Below are positions 8,320 to 17,946 of a DNA stretch of 64,000 nucleotides, piece after piece. The stretch is from positions 1 through 64,000 of the forward strand of contig NZ_MJAP01000002.1 in NCBI RefSeq assembly GCF_001884735.1, read 5' to 3'. A program made the position numbers and the translations under genes. The notes below the pieces were generated by a model. That model was given only the letters and a program-made list of their open reading frames with translations, was not told the DNA's origin and searched no databases. The stretch comes from Natronohydrobacter thiooxidans. GTDB taxonomy: Bacteria; Pseudomonadota; Alphaproteobacteria; Rhodobacterales; Rhodobacteraceae. Numbering within the stretch: the stretch's first letter is position 1; every line of letters starts with the position of its first letter.

Positions 8320-10750
8320 ACTTTCTCCTGATCAGCAGCTCGCGACTCCTGCCGGTCGCAAATTAAGCCGTCTACGAGATCAGCTTGCCGCGAGTGAAAC
8401 CGCCTTACAAATTCGCGCTGACCCCAACGCTTTAGCACCCGAGCGTCTGCTCGTCTTCGAGCTAACTGGCGGCGTCTATAAGTTCGAAAGGGCAGTGCGT
8501 CTCATTGATGGGCTTGAGTTCTTGGGATCCGAAGATCTTGAGGAGGACGCCGAAGATGCCAAACCAACAGTATATTTGATGGTCCCATCCGAAGGGGCTT
8601 TGAAGAACATAGAGTCCCTTTGGCGGGGCTGGCAAGAAAACCAAACGGTGCCGCCCGGCTTCAGTACTTGGAAGACAATGCTTGCTCAGCTGCGAGATGT
8701 TCGGCCGTGGGGGCCGCAAGACCGGATCGCACCCGGTGATCATGAGGTACTTGAAGCGGAGGTCGCATCTGGCACCGCAACCGTTCGTGTTGAGATTGAG
8801 TTGGTTTTTCGGCGCGATGGCGATGTGCCCGAGGCGCGCGTTCGTACAAAGATCACTCAGCTCGGCGGTAGAGTTATTGCACGATCTCGCATTTCGGGGG
8901 CTGCATATCATGCCCTTCTCGCAGATATCCCAGCGAACGCGCTACTGGCCGCTCTTGAGCATGACCCAGAAAGTATCGCCGGCAGCGAAGCAGTACTACA
9001 AATTCGCCCACAAAGCGTGTTCCAGACGATTGCTCAAGAAGAAATGGCTGTCGCTCCCGAATATATGGAGCCCGAGGAGTGGCGTGGCGATCCGATAGCC
9101 GCGATATTTGACGCCGTTCCATTGGCCGCACATCCCCGCCTCAATGGCGCGCTGAATGTTGACGATCCCTTTGATCTTGAACCGCTCGCGGTTGGCTTAC
9201 GTGAGCATGGCACAGCAATGGCTTCGGCCGTCATTCATGGGGATTTGAATCTTCCTTGGGCACGTTCGCTCGAAAGACCAATCCACTTCGTCAACATGCT
9301 GTATGCAGGCGGTGCCGCTGGCGTGCCAGAGAGCTTCCCTGATCTGCTACCCGCCGACATGTTCGAAATAGCCGTTGCCCGGATGCGAGAAGGGCCAGAT
9401 CCGATCGCTCCTCATGTATTAATCGTAAATGCGTCGCTGGGGGACATAAACAAGCCTTTCTACAACCGAATGTCAGGATGGGCGCGTGTCGTAGATTTCC
9501 TGTCGAGCAAATACGGCATCTTGTTTGTCATCAGCGCCGGAAATCATGACAAGCCTCTCGAAACAATGGGCATGAATGCTACAGCATTTGAAGCGCTGGC
9601 TTCGGGAGAAAGAGCGCGTGTCGCATTACGCGCGAGCGCATCTCAGCTAGCTATGCGCCGTATTCTTGCGCCGGCAGAGGCAATAAACGCTATCACCGTT
9701 GGAGCGCATCATTCAGATCACTTCACTTATTCGCGTAGCCTTCCCGCTGACATATTCGACGTTTGGGCCGAGACAGGTCTTTGCTCGATTTCAAGTGGTT
9801 TGGGCCCTGGCTTCAACGGAGCGATCAAACCCGATATCCTTGCGCCGGGCGGCAAACATCATGTACGGCTCGCGCCATCCAATGGCGGGCATCAGCTGCG
9901 ACCGTTGACAACAAATGCGGCGGCGTTCGGCGGCGTTGCCGTTGCTGCGCCCCCATCAGCAACATCGCTAAGCACCGATATTGCCGCACGCTCGATAGGT
10001 ACAAGTATCTCCGCCGCGCTCGTAACCGGCGTTGCGGCTCGCGCGCACGAAGCGCTCGAAATCGCCTATCCAGATTTTGGACAACTGCCGAGTGGTCAAC
10101 GCGCTGCGCTTCTGAAAGCTCTTCTGATCCACGGTTCTAGGTGGACACATGCCCGCGACATGATTGTTGAGATCTTAGGTCCTTCAGATAATAGGCAGCA
10201 TTATCGGCAAAAGGACAATGTTCGTCGCTATCTCGGCTATGGTGCCTACGATCCCGAGATGATCATCAACTGCGCTGACGACCGTGCTACGCTTTGGGCA
10301 GTTGGTGCACTCAATGCGGATAGTGGCCAACGATTTAGGATACCTTGGCCAGCCACCATGTCCGGCAAAGCGCTGCCGCACGGGATTCGCGCCACACTGG
10401 CTTGGTTTTCTCCACCTAAGCCAGGTGCCGTCGCTTATCGTGCTGTAAGAATGAAAATATTGGAGCCGAGCCAACTCGGTGCAGCAGGAGTGCGAGCAGC
10501 GAAGGTACAGCCAGATCCGAAGCAGGCCCACAAAGGCACCGTTGTTCATCGTCATTGGGATGGAGATCGCGCTGCGGCCATCGCGGGAACATCGTTTTTT
10601 GAGATTGATGTGCAGCGTGAAGCGGACGATCTCGATCAGGCTGTCAACTTTGCGCTTGTTGTCACGCTTGAAATGGCGGGCCAAACCACCATATACTCTG
10701 ATATCTTGAATTGTGTTGCGCTCAAACCGCTTATCCAAGTTCCGACTTAG
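8228..10750 (+). CDS. S8 (subtilisin-like) serine peptidase paired with AAA ATPase
   Basis: An 840-residue protein. The catalytic set is present: Asp295 (IFDAVP), His327 (EHGTAMAS), oxyanion Asn439 (SAGNHD) and Ser593 (GTSISA). The first 280 residues form an extra domain before the protease, and about 200 residues follow it. No signal peptide is seen, so it should act in the cytoplasm, unlike most subtilases. ATG 8228 lies within the ATPase gene, giving a 92-base out-of-frame overlap; a later start is possible but none has a better ribosome site. The target protein is unknown. Confidence 0.85.
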   Translation: MATSPKQPLLRLDAPTRIPRQTGTRPPIPRRLSPDQQLATPAGRKLSRLRDQLAASETALQIRADPNALAPERLLVFELTGGVYKFERAVRLIDGLEFLGSEDLEEDAEDAKPTVYLMVPSEGALKNIESLWRGWQENQTVPPGFSTWKTMLAQLRDVRPWGPQDRIAPGDHEVLEAEVASGTATVRVEIELVFRRDGDVPEARVRTKITQLGGRVIARSRISGAAYHALLADIPANALLAALEHDPESIAGSEAVLQIRPQSVFQTIAQEEMAVAPEYMEPEEWRGDPIAAIFDAVPLAAHPRLNGALNVDDPFDLEPLAVGLREHGTAMASAVIHGDLNLPWARSLERPIHFVNMLYAGGAAGVPESFPDLLPADMFEIAVARMREGPDPIAPHVLIVNASLGDINKPFYNRMSGWARVVDFLSSKYGILFVISAGNHDKPLETMGMNATAFEALASGERARVALRASASQLAMRRILAPAEAINAITVGAHHSDHFTYSRSLPADIFDVWAETGLCSISSGLGPGFNGAIKPDILAPGGKHHVRLAPSNGGHQLRPLTTNAAAFGGVAVAAPPSATSLSTDIAARSIGTSISAALVTGVAARAHEALEIAYPDFGQLPSGQRAALLKALLIHGSRWTHARDMIVEILGPSDNRQHYRQKDNVRRYLGYGAYDPEMIINCADDRATLWAVGALNADSGQRFRIPWPATMSGKALPHGIRATLAWFSPPKPGAVAYRAVRMKILEPSQLGAAGVRAAKVQPDPKQAHKGTVVHRHWDGDRAAAIAGTSFFEIDVQREADDLDQAVNFALVVTLEMAGQTTIYSDILNCVALKPLIQVPT

Positions 10751-10916
10751 ACGATAGTGGGTACTGGCACAGTTTCTTATACAAAAGCACAAAATTCCCA
10801 GCAAGTGCATGCGAGTCGCGTTTCTTCTATGGCGCGCAGCGCCATTATACGCCCTGTATGTCGACGTCGGCAGACATCAGAATAGGGGTAAGCGGTCGCT
10901 GGCCCCCACTGCAGGC

Positions 10917-12473
10917 TTAGCTTGACGGCTTGAAGCTCCACGGCAGCAGTTCATCGATGTCGCTTTGAGGGTGGCCATTGGCAATCGCCGTGAGGGTGGC
11001 CTTCAGATAAGCGAAGGGCTCGACGCCGTTGATCTTGCAGGTTTCGATCAGCGAAGCGATGCGGCCCCACGCGATGCCACCTTCGTCATGGCCGGCGAAG
11101 AGTGCGTTCTTGCGATTGAGGGCGATGGGGCGGATCAGGTTTTCGACCCTGTTGCTGTCGATCTCGATCCGGCCGTCGGTCAGGAAGGTTCGCAGCCCAT
11201 CCCAGTGGTTATGGATGTAGGTCAGCTTTTCGCCCAGGCGTGATTTGGTGGAGATCTTGCGGCGTTGCGCCTGGAGCCAGTCGCCAAAGGCAGCGACCAG
11301 CGGCGCGGTGCGGGCTTGGCGGGCGGACAGACGCTGGCCGGGCGAGACGCCACGGATATCGGCCTCGACGGCATAAAACTCGGCGATGCGGCGCAGACCC
11401 TCGGCGGCGATCTCTGATCCGTCGCGGTCGAAGACTTCCTTCAGCTTGCGCCTTGCATGCGCCCAGCAATGGGCTACCCGAATGGGTGCGCCGCCCTTGC
11501 GCGAGGGTTTGGTCAGCCGGTTGTAACCGGTGTAACCGTCTATCTGCAGGAGGCCATCGAAGCCGGTCAGGAAGGTTTCGGCATTCTCGCCCGCACGGCC
11601 GGGGGCGTAGAAGTAGACCACGCCGGGCGGGTCCTCGCCGCCCCAGGGCCGGTCATCGCGGGCCAGTGCCCAGAGATATCCGGTCTTTGTCGTCCCACGC
11701 CCCGGGTCCAGCACCGGGGCCGTCGTTTCGTCCATGAACAGCTTGCCGGACTGTTTCAGGAGGGTGGCCAGCCGGTCGACCACTGGCTTCAGATGGAACG
11801 CAGCCTTGCCCACCCAGTCGGCCAGCACCGCGCGGTGCAGATCAAGCCCCGCCCGTGCCAGGATCTGGCTTTGGCGATATAACGGCAGGTGATCGGCATA
11901 TTTGCTGACCAGCACATGGGCGAGGGTCGCCTCGGTCGGCAGACCGCCCATGATCAGATGCGGGCGCGCAGGCGCTTGGGTCACCCCATCGGTGCAGGAC
12001 CGGCAGGCATATTTCGGGCGCACGGTGACAATCACGCGCAACTGGGCAGGCACGATGTCCAGCCGCTCCGAGCGGTCTTCGCCGATCTTGTGCATGACGC
12101 CGCAGCCGCAGGGACAGATCAGGCTGTCGGGTTCGATGATCTCTTCGATACGCGGCAGCGCAGCTGGCAGGTTGCCGATCGTGCGCTGCCGCGCAGGCTT
12201 GGTCGTCCCGTCGCCCGCTTTGGCGGCCCGCGTTTCCTTGTCTGCCTCGACTTCGGCCAGGGCGATGGACAGGTCCTCAAAGGCCAGCTGCCGCTCATCC
12301 TCAGACAGCTTTTCCGACCGTTTGCCATGCAGCGCATGGTTCAGTTCGGCGATCAGATGCTCCTGGCGTTTGGTGATGTCCTTGAGGGCCGCCACCTCTT
12401 CCAGCAACGCCTGAACCGCCGCGCGCTGCGCGTCGGGAATGGCGGAAAGGTCAAGGGCGGAGGCGGCGGACAT
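10917..12473 (-). CDS. tnpC: IS66 transposase TnpC
   Basis: A 518-residue DDE-type transposase. It has an N-terminal coiled-coil, a zinc-finger-like region (CPCGCG), the LADWVGK...FMDETTAPVLDPG block with a catalytic Asp, a GYTGYNR segment with another, and the C-terminal DGRIEIDSNRVENLIRP that carries the catalytic Glu. Third gene of IS copy 1; it starts 54 bases after tnpB. Confidence 0.95.
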   Translation of the reverse strand: MSAASALDLSAIPDAQRAAVQALLEEVAALKDITKRQEHLIAELNHALHGKRSEKLSEDERQLAFEDLSIALAEVEADKETRAAKAGDGTTKPARQRTIGNLPAALPRIEEIIEPDSLICPCGCGVMHKIGEDRSERLDIVPAQLRVIVTVRPKYACRSCTDGVTQAPARPHLIMGGLPTEATLAHVLVSKYADHLPLYRQSQILARAGLDLHRAVLADWVGKAAFHLKPVVDRLATLLKQSGKLFMDETTAPVLDPGRGTTKTGYLWALARDDRPWGGEDPPGVVYFYAPGRAGENAETFLTGFDGLLQIDGYTGYNRLTKPSRKGGAPIRVAHCWAHARRKLKEVFDRDGSEIAAEGLRRIAEFYAVEADIRGVSPGQRLSARQARTAPLVAAFGDWLQAQRRKISTKSRLGEKLTYIHNHWDGLRTFLTDGRIEIDSNRVENLIRPIALNRKNALFAGHDEGGIAWGRIASLIETCKINGVEPFAYLKATLTAIANGHPQSDIDELLPWSFKPSS

Positions 12474-12527
12474 GCCCGATTTTTATCAAAAATCTCGGGC
12501 AAAAACATGCAAAATCAAACGGCTGAT

Positions 12528-12881
12528 TCATTCTGCCGCAGCTGGTGGGCGTGTCTCCAGCGCCTTGACGCGGCGCCAGTCCAGCCCGGCAAACAGCGCC
12601 TCGAACTGGGCATGGTTGAGCGCCATGATCCCGTCCTTGATGGCGGGCCAGGTGAAGCGCGCATCCTCCAGCCGCTTGTAGGCCATCACCAAACTCGTGC
12701 CGTCCCAATAGAGCAGCTTCAGCCGGTCCGCCCGGCGCGAGCGGAACACAAACACCGTGCCCGTGAACGGATCCTTGCGCAGCACCGACGACACCAGCGC
12801 AGCCAGGCCATCATGACCCTTGCGGAAGTCGACGGGTTTCGTCGCCACCATGATCCGCACCCGGTTGGACGGAAAAATCAT
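12528..12881 (-). CDS. tnpB: IS66 accessory protein TnpB
   Basis: A 117-residue protein with the family signature KPVDFRKGHDGLAAL and DRLKLLYWDG. Start ATG 12881 overlaps the tnpA stop by four bases (ATGA). A longer frame upstream is an artefact of tnpA in another frame. The TnpB function in IS66 is not well known, but transposition needs it. Confidence 0.95.
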   Translation of the reverse strand: MIFPSNRVRIMVATKPVDFRKGHDGLAALVSSVLRKDPFTGTVFVFRSRRADRLKLLYWDGTSLVMAYKRLEDARFTWPAIKDGIMALNHAQFEALFAGLDWRRVKALETRPPAAAE

Positions 12882-13267
12882 GATCCCGCCGCCAAGGCGC
12901 GCACGACCGACGCAATCCGCTCCGCAGAGGCCCCGGCCTCCAGACGGATCACCACCGCGCCTGCGACGATCTCCGGTCGGGCCGCGCCACCGACATCGGC
13001 GCGCGGTGCATCCTCCGCAGGGCCGAGCATCAGCGCCGCGAACTCCACCGGATCCTCCGGCGCCGGCAGCACCAGCCGCCCCTTCCGCGCCAGCGTCCGC
13101 CAAGATGACACATGGTTCGCAAGCACACCGTGCCGCCGCGCAACCGCGTTCACCGTCACGCCCGGCATCAGCGTCTCCGCAACGATCCGCGCTTTCACCT
13201 CATCCGGCCACTTCCGGTTCCGACGGCCACGGCCGCCAGCCGGGAGAAGCTCCAATGTAGTCTCCAT
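12878..13267 (-). CDS. tnpA: IS66 accessory protein TnpA
   Basis: About 129 residues from ATG 13267 (alternative start 13288). It has a helix-turn-helix of the transposase-8 type (RKWPDEVKARIVAETL...GVTVNAVARRHGV). First gene of IS copy 1. Confidence 0.9.
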   Translation of the reverse strand: METTLELLPAGGRGRRNRKWPDEVKARIVAETLMPGVTVNAVARRHGVLANHVSSWRTLARKGRLVLPAPEDPVEFAALMLGPAEDAPRADVGGAARPEIVAGAVVIRLEAGASAERIASVVRALAAGS

Positions 13268-13448
13268 GGAGAAAATCCATTCCAACAATCACCATGGTCC
13301 AATGAGCCAATTACCGTGACAGCCGGAAGGTGGGGCGCAGAATACGCTTACGAATAGGGGTCACTTGCAACGCTTACCATCGAAGCCAGCAGCGGAAGGA
13401 CAGGATCGCCGCCGTAGCTACAATCTGGTAGCCCTAGCGGTATTCATG

Positions 13449-16220
13449 TCACCCAAATTCTGGCGTCCCGGGTTCATCCACAGGCCGTGCCGTGGGCGAA
13501 GTTTCAGAAGGTGCTTCCGTTTCAGAACCCGAAGTACACCCGCGCGGCGCCGGTATTGACCGCCCAGATTCGCGCGCGCCGTCAACTGCAGACCCGGGAC
13601 TGGTCGGCGGTATGGCGGGCCATGGCGTAACCTTCGATGCGTTGAGAACATCGAGCCAGTCCTTGCAGGACTTTTCTGCTCCCTCAACCCGTGACGGCGG
13701 TGCAAGACGAGTAGCTCTTGGCAAGAACTCGGTGAGCTGCCTATGAAGGGCAACCCCTGCCGCGTCATTGTCGAAGCCTGACAACACCTGCCGGCCCTCA
13801 GCGAGCTTGAAGAGGGCCGCCACCGTCTTCGGCCCAAATCCACCGCCCGTGCTGACGTAGATCGTGTCTTCTCGGGCCTCGAGTTCCGCGCACGCGAGGG
13901 CGTCGAGGCCACCTTCAAGGATCACCATGCGTGTGGCCGTGGCCGGATTGCCGAGGACCGACACGGTCTTCAGGCCGCCCTTGGCAAAGCGCGCCGTATT
14001 TTTCTCACCGTCCTTCTCCCATCGCTGTTCAAACCCCTGAATATCGCCAGTCTCGGGGTTGCGGTGCGCGAAATAAATGCCGCCAAACGCGCCGCAACGG
14101 ACATCTTTCCGGAAGCGTTGGAGGGTTGATTTCGAGATGCCCCGGTCTTCGGCATAGGTCCGCTGATCATCGATATAGAGGGCCTCCTCCCACCTGCGCC
14201 GGGCCTCCGTGTGGTCTCGCAGACTGTCATCCCGGCCCGGCGTTGCCGTGGGCGCCGGTGTCGGTGTGCCGGCGCCCATCATCTCACGGAACGCTTTGCG
14301 CGCATCGCCCAGCGTTGATCCCGAATTGTCTGACAACCAAAGGTCGATAACCGATCCGCTCTCGCCGGTCTTGTTATTCGTCCAGACCCAGACCGCCCCT
14401 TTCCGCGTTGCCTTGATCGTCTCAGCGCCGCGCACATAGGTGCGACGATCCCGACCCTGCTGGTCGTTATGTCCGTCCTTGTGTTTGCGGTCATGGGACC
14501 AGCCACAGCGAGCCGCGATTTCATCGATGTGGACTGCACGCATCCGGTCCAGTTCGTGATGATCGTTCTCCTTGACCGCCCTTGCGACCCAACGATCTGT
14601 GCTGCCGGTTCTGCGATCTGCGTCCGGGGCGGATTGCGGGGTCGAGACGGTCCGGCGATCCGGCAACTCTTCTTTGATCCGCTTCTCTTCTGCGCGCGCC
14701 ACGGTCCGAAGGGCTGTCCGGACGGGATCGCGCCCAGAGCCGATGGCCTCTATCACGGCTCTGGCCTCGGCAGTCCGGAAGTCAACCTCGGCTAATGCCG
14801 AAGCCCGCTCCGCGTCATTCCCCCGGATCGCCTGATCTCGGTCTGCAATTGCCTCGTGAGCCGCTTTTTGACCCGCCCGGGCCTGAGCTTGGATCCGGCG
14901 CTGCTGGCGCTCCAGCCGTTGCAGAATCGTATCACACTGCGCCTGAATTTCCTCTGGGGCACCATGCACGGGCAGACCCGCACGGGCTGCCTCGAGAGAC
15001 GCAAGACGCACGAACTCAGGTGAACCGGTGAACTTCACAGATGACCAACCCTTGGCCTTCGCGATCGCGATCATGGCCGCACGCGTCTCTCTGGTATTGC
15101 GTGATGCCGACAGACGGTCGCCATGATCGACCAGCGTTGTATTGTTCCGGAACGTGATCTGAGGGGGCACATCCTGCAGATCCACAAAGCGGATCGCTTC
15201 AGAGACGGCGGGATCTAGATGAAGGTCGCAGTAGATACGGCGCAAGAGCGTCAGCTTGAACACCGACGCGGCGGTCGCTTTTTGATCCCCCTCCCAGACC
15301 ACGCCAGATATGCTTTCAATATCCTTGTGATCCTCTTTGAGATCATTGACATATGCGCTGCCCGGATCTTCATACGCCCCAAGGCATGCCTCCATCTTCC
15401 TGATGGAATACTTCGATCCGAACGCCGAGGCTTTTGCGAATTCGTCGCTTCCCAGAATACCGATCCGCGCGCCGGACCCTGCCTTGTAATAGCGCAGTCC
15501 AAGTGCCGCGAGCTCGGCGTGAAGGCCCTGCCAGCCCTGTGCACAGCCAACGGTCTCTGCAAACCGGGCCTTCAGGGCGGCGGGGATGCCATGTTCGAAT
15601 GTCTCGATTCCGCTCGATTTTTCAAACTTGCGCGCACCGGACGCTTTTGGTCTCTTTCCAGCGTCTCGGTCCGACTTCTTTTTGTTCCAAGCCGCCGGGC
15701 TGGGCTTCAGCTCGACCGTGCCGTTTGCGGACACATCAAACTCGAACCGACCCCGGTCATGTGACCAGCCTTGTGCTAGCTCAATCTCGCGGCAAGCCTT
15801 CTCGATCCGAAGATGATCGTTCGATTTCGACCAGACCTTTCCAGTGACGGGGTGAACCGTGTTGCAGACCAGGTGAATATGCCGCCGCTTCGTGTCGTGA
15901 TGCGTGCCGATGACGATCTGATGCTCTACCAGCCCAAGGCTGCGGATCATGTGGTCGGCGGCCTCAACCATCTGGTCATCGTTCGGCTGCTCTAGCTCAT
16001 GCCAGCTGAGAACCAGGTGGTAGTACGGCTTCTGGACACGGCTGTTCAGTTCTGATGTGAGTCGCATAACCTCGGCCGCATCCTGCCATCTGGACGAGGC
16101 GATGTTGCGCAGCTCGATCCGGGCGGCCTTGCCGCATACATACGTTACCCCGGGCTTGAAGGCGTCCGCCCCCCCACCAGAGCCCTTCTCCCCTTCCTTC
16201 TTGATGGCCTCGCCGATCAT
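13449..16220 (-). CDS. Relaxase with C-terminal TOPRIM/primase-like domain
   Basis: A 923-residue mobilisation protein. The N-terminal relaxase domain (about 1-160) has a candidate active Tyr27 (VTYVCG) and the metal-binding histidines in THHDTKRRHIHLV (107-116), as in MobA/VirD2-type relaxases. A central alpha-helical region follows. The C-terminal third holds a zinc-less primase-like segment and a TOPRIM domain: VILEGGLDALACAE and SGFDNDAAG. The relaxase would nick oriT and lead the strand into the recipient; the TOPRIM part may aid priming of the transferred strand. It overlaps mobC by four bases. The last 60 residues are low-complexity and Pro/Ser-rich. Confidence 0.9.
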   Translation of the reverse strand: MIGEAIKKEGEKGSGGGADAFKPGVTYVCGKAARIELRNIASSRWQDAAEVMRLTSELNSRVQKPYYHLVLSWHELEQPNDDQMVEAADHMIRSLGLVEHQIVIGTHHDTKRRHIHLVCNTVHPVTGKVWSKSNDHLRIEKACREIELAQGWSHDRGRFEFDVSANGTVELKPSPAAWNKKKSDRDAGKRPKASGARKFEKSSGIETFEHGIPAALKARFAETVGCAQGWQGLHAELAALGLRYYKAGSGARIGILGSDEFAKASAFGSKYSIRKMEACLGAYEDPGSAYVNDLKEDHKDIESISGVVWEGDQKATAASVFKLTLLRRIYCDLHLDPAVSEAIRFVDLQDVPPQITFRNNTTLVDHGDRLSASRNTRETRAAMIAIAKAKGWSSVKFTGSPEFVRLASLEAARAGLPVHGAPEEIQAQCDTILQRLERQQRRIQAQARAGQKAAHEAIADRDQAIRGNDAERASALAEVDFRTAEARAVIEAIGSGRDPVRTALRTVARAEEKRIKEELPDRRTVSTPQSAPDADRRTGSTDRWVARAVKENDHHELDRMRAVHIDEIAARCGWSHDRKHKDGHNDQQGRDRRTYVRGAETIKATRKGAVWVWTNNKTGESGSVIDLWLSDNSGSTLGDARKAFREMMGAGTPTPAPTATPGRDDSLRDHTEARRRWEEALYIDDQRTYAEDRGISKSTLQRFRKDVRCGAFGGIYFAHRNPETGDIQGFEQRWEKDGEKNTARFAKGGLKTVSVLGNPATATRMVILEGGLDALACAELEAREDTIYVSTGGGFGPKTVAALFKLAEGRQVLSGFDNDAAGVALHRQLTEFLPRATRLAPPSRVEGAEKSCKDWLDVLNASKVTPWPAIPPTSPGSAVDGARESGRSIPAPRGCTSGSETEAPSETSPTARPVDEPGTPEFG

Positions 16221-16585
16221 GCCAGCTGCACCCGGATCTGCGCAGCGGCGTTCTCAACTGCGGTGCGCGCCTCATGGATCACGCGCAAATCATCGGCAGA
16301 CAATGCGGTGATGCGCCCAGAATTTACGGCATGGGCGAGCTGGTTGAGGTTCGAGCCCTGTTTTCCCAGCTCGCCAAGGATGCGAAGGAGATCACAGCGC
16401 TGGCGGCGATCGAACCCGACATCGCCAGAAATCAAGGCGTCGTGATATTCGCGGTGGTCTTGGAACCCGGCCTTACGCGCCCGTGCGATGAAACCGGCCA
16501 GTTCGGCATCATTCACCCGCTTCTGAAGGAGGTTGTGCCGTTTACGGCTATCGGACCTTTTTTTCCCGTCGCCTGCCCGTGCCAT
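16217..16585 (-). CDS. mobC: MobC-like relaxosome accessory protein
   Basis: A 122-residue basic protein. The N-terminal RHH-like part and the segment LGKQGSNLNQLAHAVN match the MobC family, which binds oriT and helps the relaxase open DNA. Its stop overlaps the relaxase start (ATGA), giving a coupled pair. Confidence 0.85.
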   Translation of the reverse strand: MARAGDGKKRSDSRKRHNLLQKRVNDAELAGFIARARKAGFQDHREYHDALISGDVGFDRRQRCDLLRILGELGKQGSNLNQLAHAVNSGRITALSADDLRVIHEARTAVENAAAQIRVQLA

Positions 16586-16717
16586 GCCTTCCCAAGCCTC
16601 AATTCAACCCTCTTTCTATTTTATGCCCCCTCCCTGAAAAGTCCTAACGGGCACCTTCCCCCCTAACGCCCGCAGCTGATCCTGCCGACGCCATCGGGCG
16701 GAGAAGGAGATCAGCCC
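16586..16717. other. Gap between mobC and membrane-protein gene; weaker oriT candidate
   Basis: A 132-base gap inside an otherwise tightly packed operon. It holds TCCTAACGGGC and CCCTAACGCCC, two similar blocks 19 bases apart. It could be an oriT or an internal promoter; nothing decides between them. Confidence 0.25.
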
Positions 16718-17239
16718 TCACAACCGTTGGACGATACACGCGATATCACCTTCGAACGTCGCGCCGGGAGGCTCCGCACAGAGGCCGCGCGCCTCGAGGA
16801 CCAGATACATCCCCCAACCTGCTGCAGCTGCGAGACCGACAGCGAGCAGGGCACCGGCAATGGCTGCGACGATGAGCTCCCGCCGGGAGATGCGGTCCGC
16901 TGTCGTGATCGATTTCTGCATCGAGGCGTGGGCGATCTTGTCAGATGCCTCCTCAATGATCCGCGCAACCGCCTTCTGGGCCGCTGCGCTGGCGATCGGC
17001 CCCGCGCGGTCCGGGACAGCGCGCAATTCGTCAAGCACGCGCTGGACGTCTTTCACGGTGGCCGACCGGCCCGCCCTGATCGTTTGGTCGTAATGATCGA
17101 GCACCATGATCATCGGCCAAAGCTCGTCGCGGGGGGAAAGACCCAGCCCTGCCTTCACCCCCGTCAGTCGGGTGCGGTCTTGTTCCGTCGGCGCGCGGCG
17201 GTAAATCTGGGTGAACAGGTCCTCCGGAAGCACGGTCAT
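16718..17239 (-). CDS. Membrane-anchored protein in mobilisation operon
   Basis: A 173-residue protein. One strong membrane segment lies at about 121-150 (LIVAAIAGALLAVGLAAAAG), with a soluble N-terminus of about 115 residues and a short tail with two cysteines. It overlaps the ParA-like gene by four bases (17236-17239). I do not recognise the family. A link between the relaxosome or the ATPase and the membrane, perhaps to a helper coupling protein, is inference from position. Confidence 0.7.
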   Translation of the reverse strand: MTVLPEDLFTQIYRRAPTEQDRTRLTGVKAGLGLSPRDELWPMIMVLDHYDQTIRAGRSATVKDVQRVLDELRAVPDRAGPIASAAAQKAVARIIEEASDKIAHASMQKSITTADRISRRELIVAAIAGALLAVGLAAAAGWGMYLVLEARGLCAEPPGATFEGDIACIVQRL

Positions 17240-17946
17240 TCAAGCAGCCCTGCGATCTTCATTTGCTCCGACCAGGACCGGACCGCCGCTTTCACGCGCA
17301 TCTTCTGCACAAACGAAAGCTTGTCAGAAGACTGCGCGGTGATCAGGTTCCGTCCGTTGTTCTCAAGAATGTCATTCACACGGGGATCAAGCCGGATCAT
17401 GTCGATAATGAGGGCCCCGCGTTCGTCGAGATCGGCTTTGACACGGCTTTTGTCAAACAAGTCAAAGTCGCGTTCTTCGCGCCAGTTGCGCACGATGATC
17501 CAGCGCGTGGCATCCGGTAGCGCGGCCAACTCATCACGGAGTGCCGCGAGCGGTGGCCGGGTCTGATCGATCACGAACACGATGGTCAGCTCGGCGTCCA
17601 GCTCCGCCAGAAGCAATTCGAGGCTCAACCCATCTTCCGAGGCGCCGTCCTGGGTCAGTTTAGCGGTGACGTCGGAGCCGCGCGCGGGCAGATCAATCAG
17701 GACATCTCCCGGGCTTTCCGCAATGACGTCAAAGAGCGCGTCGCGGCCGGCACGCGTCATGACGTTGATTTGGTGGACATCAAGTCCGCTTTCTTTGAAC
17801 GCGGCGTGAAGGCCGGGATTTTTGTTGTCGCCATCTATCAGGGTGACACACTGTTTTGCCTGGAGCATCACGGCGGCCATCCGCTTTGCCACCTCGGTCT
17901 TGCCGATGCCGCCTTTATCGCCATGGATGAAAAAAATACGCTTCAC
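17236..17946 (-). CDS. ParA/MinD-like ATPase of mobilisation operon
   Basis: A 236-residue protein starting with KGGIGKTEVAKRMA, the deviant Walker A of the ParA/MinD/SIMIBI class, then LIDGDNKNPG and VLIDLPA. No ParB gene is nearby, so chromosome-type partition is unlikely. Similar ATPases sit in MOBQ-type mobilisation operons, where they may position or stabilise the transfer complex. Overlaps both neighbours by four bases. Confidence 0.85.
   Translation of the reverse strand: MKRIFFIHGDKGGIGKTEVAKRMAAVMLQAKQCVTLIDGDNKNPGLHAAFKESGLDVHQINVMTRAGRDALFDVIAESPGDVLIDLPARGSDVTAKLTQDGASEDGLSLELLLAELDAELTIVFVIDQTRPPLAALRDELAALPDATRWIIVRNWREERDFDLFDKSRVKADLDERGALIIDMIRLDPRVNDILENNGRNLITAQSSDKLSFVQKMRVKAAVRSWSEQMKIAGLLE

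Larger units (their letters stand above)
10888..13351 (-). mobile_element. Complete IS66-family element, copy 1
   Basis: Left end begins GTAAGCGGTCGCTGGCCCCC (10888) and right end, read inward, GTAAGCGTATTCTGCGCCCC; both share GTAAGCG and a GCCCC block. The element is flanked by an exact 8-bp target duplication GAATAGGG (10880-10887 and 13352-13359), the duplication length usual for IS66. tnpA, tnpB and tnpC are all intact, so the insertion is recent. Confidence 0.95.

Noticed and set aside
11889..13319. Long plus-strand frame (476 codons) in IS66 copy 1
   Set aside because: Antisense to tnpC, tnpB and tnpA, which have clear family motifs; a GC-rich shadow frame.
17236..17946. ParA-like gene as a plasmid partition system
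   Set aside because: No parB or centromere-like iterons nearby, and the gene is embedded in the mobilisation operon.
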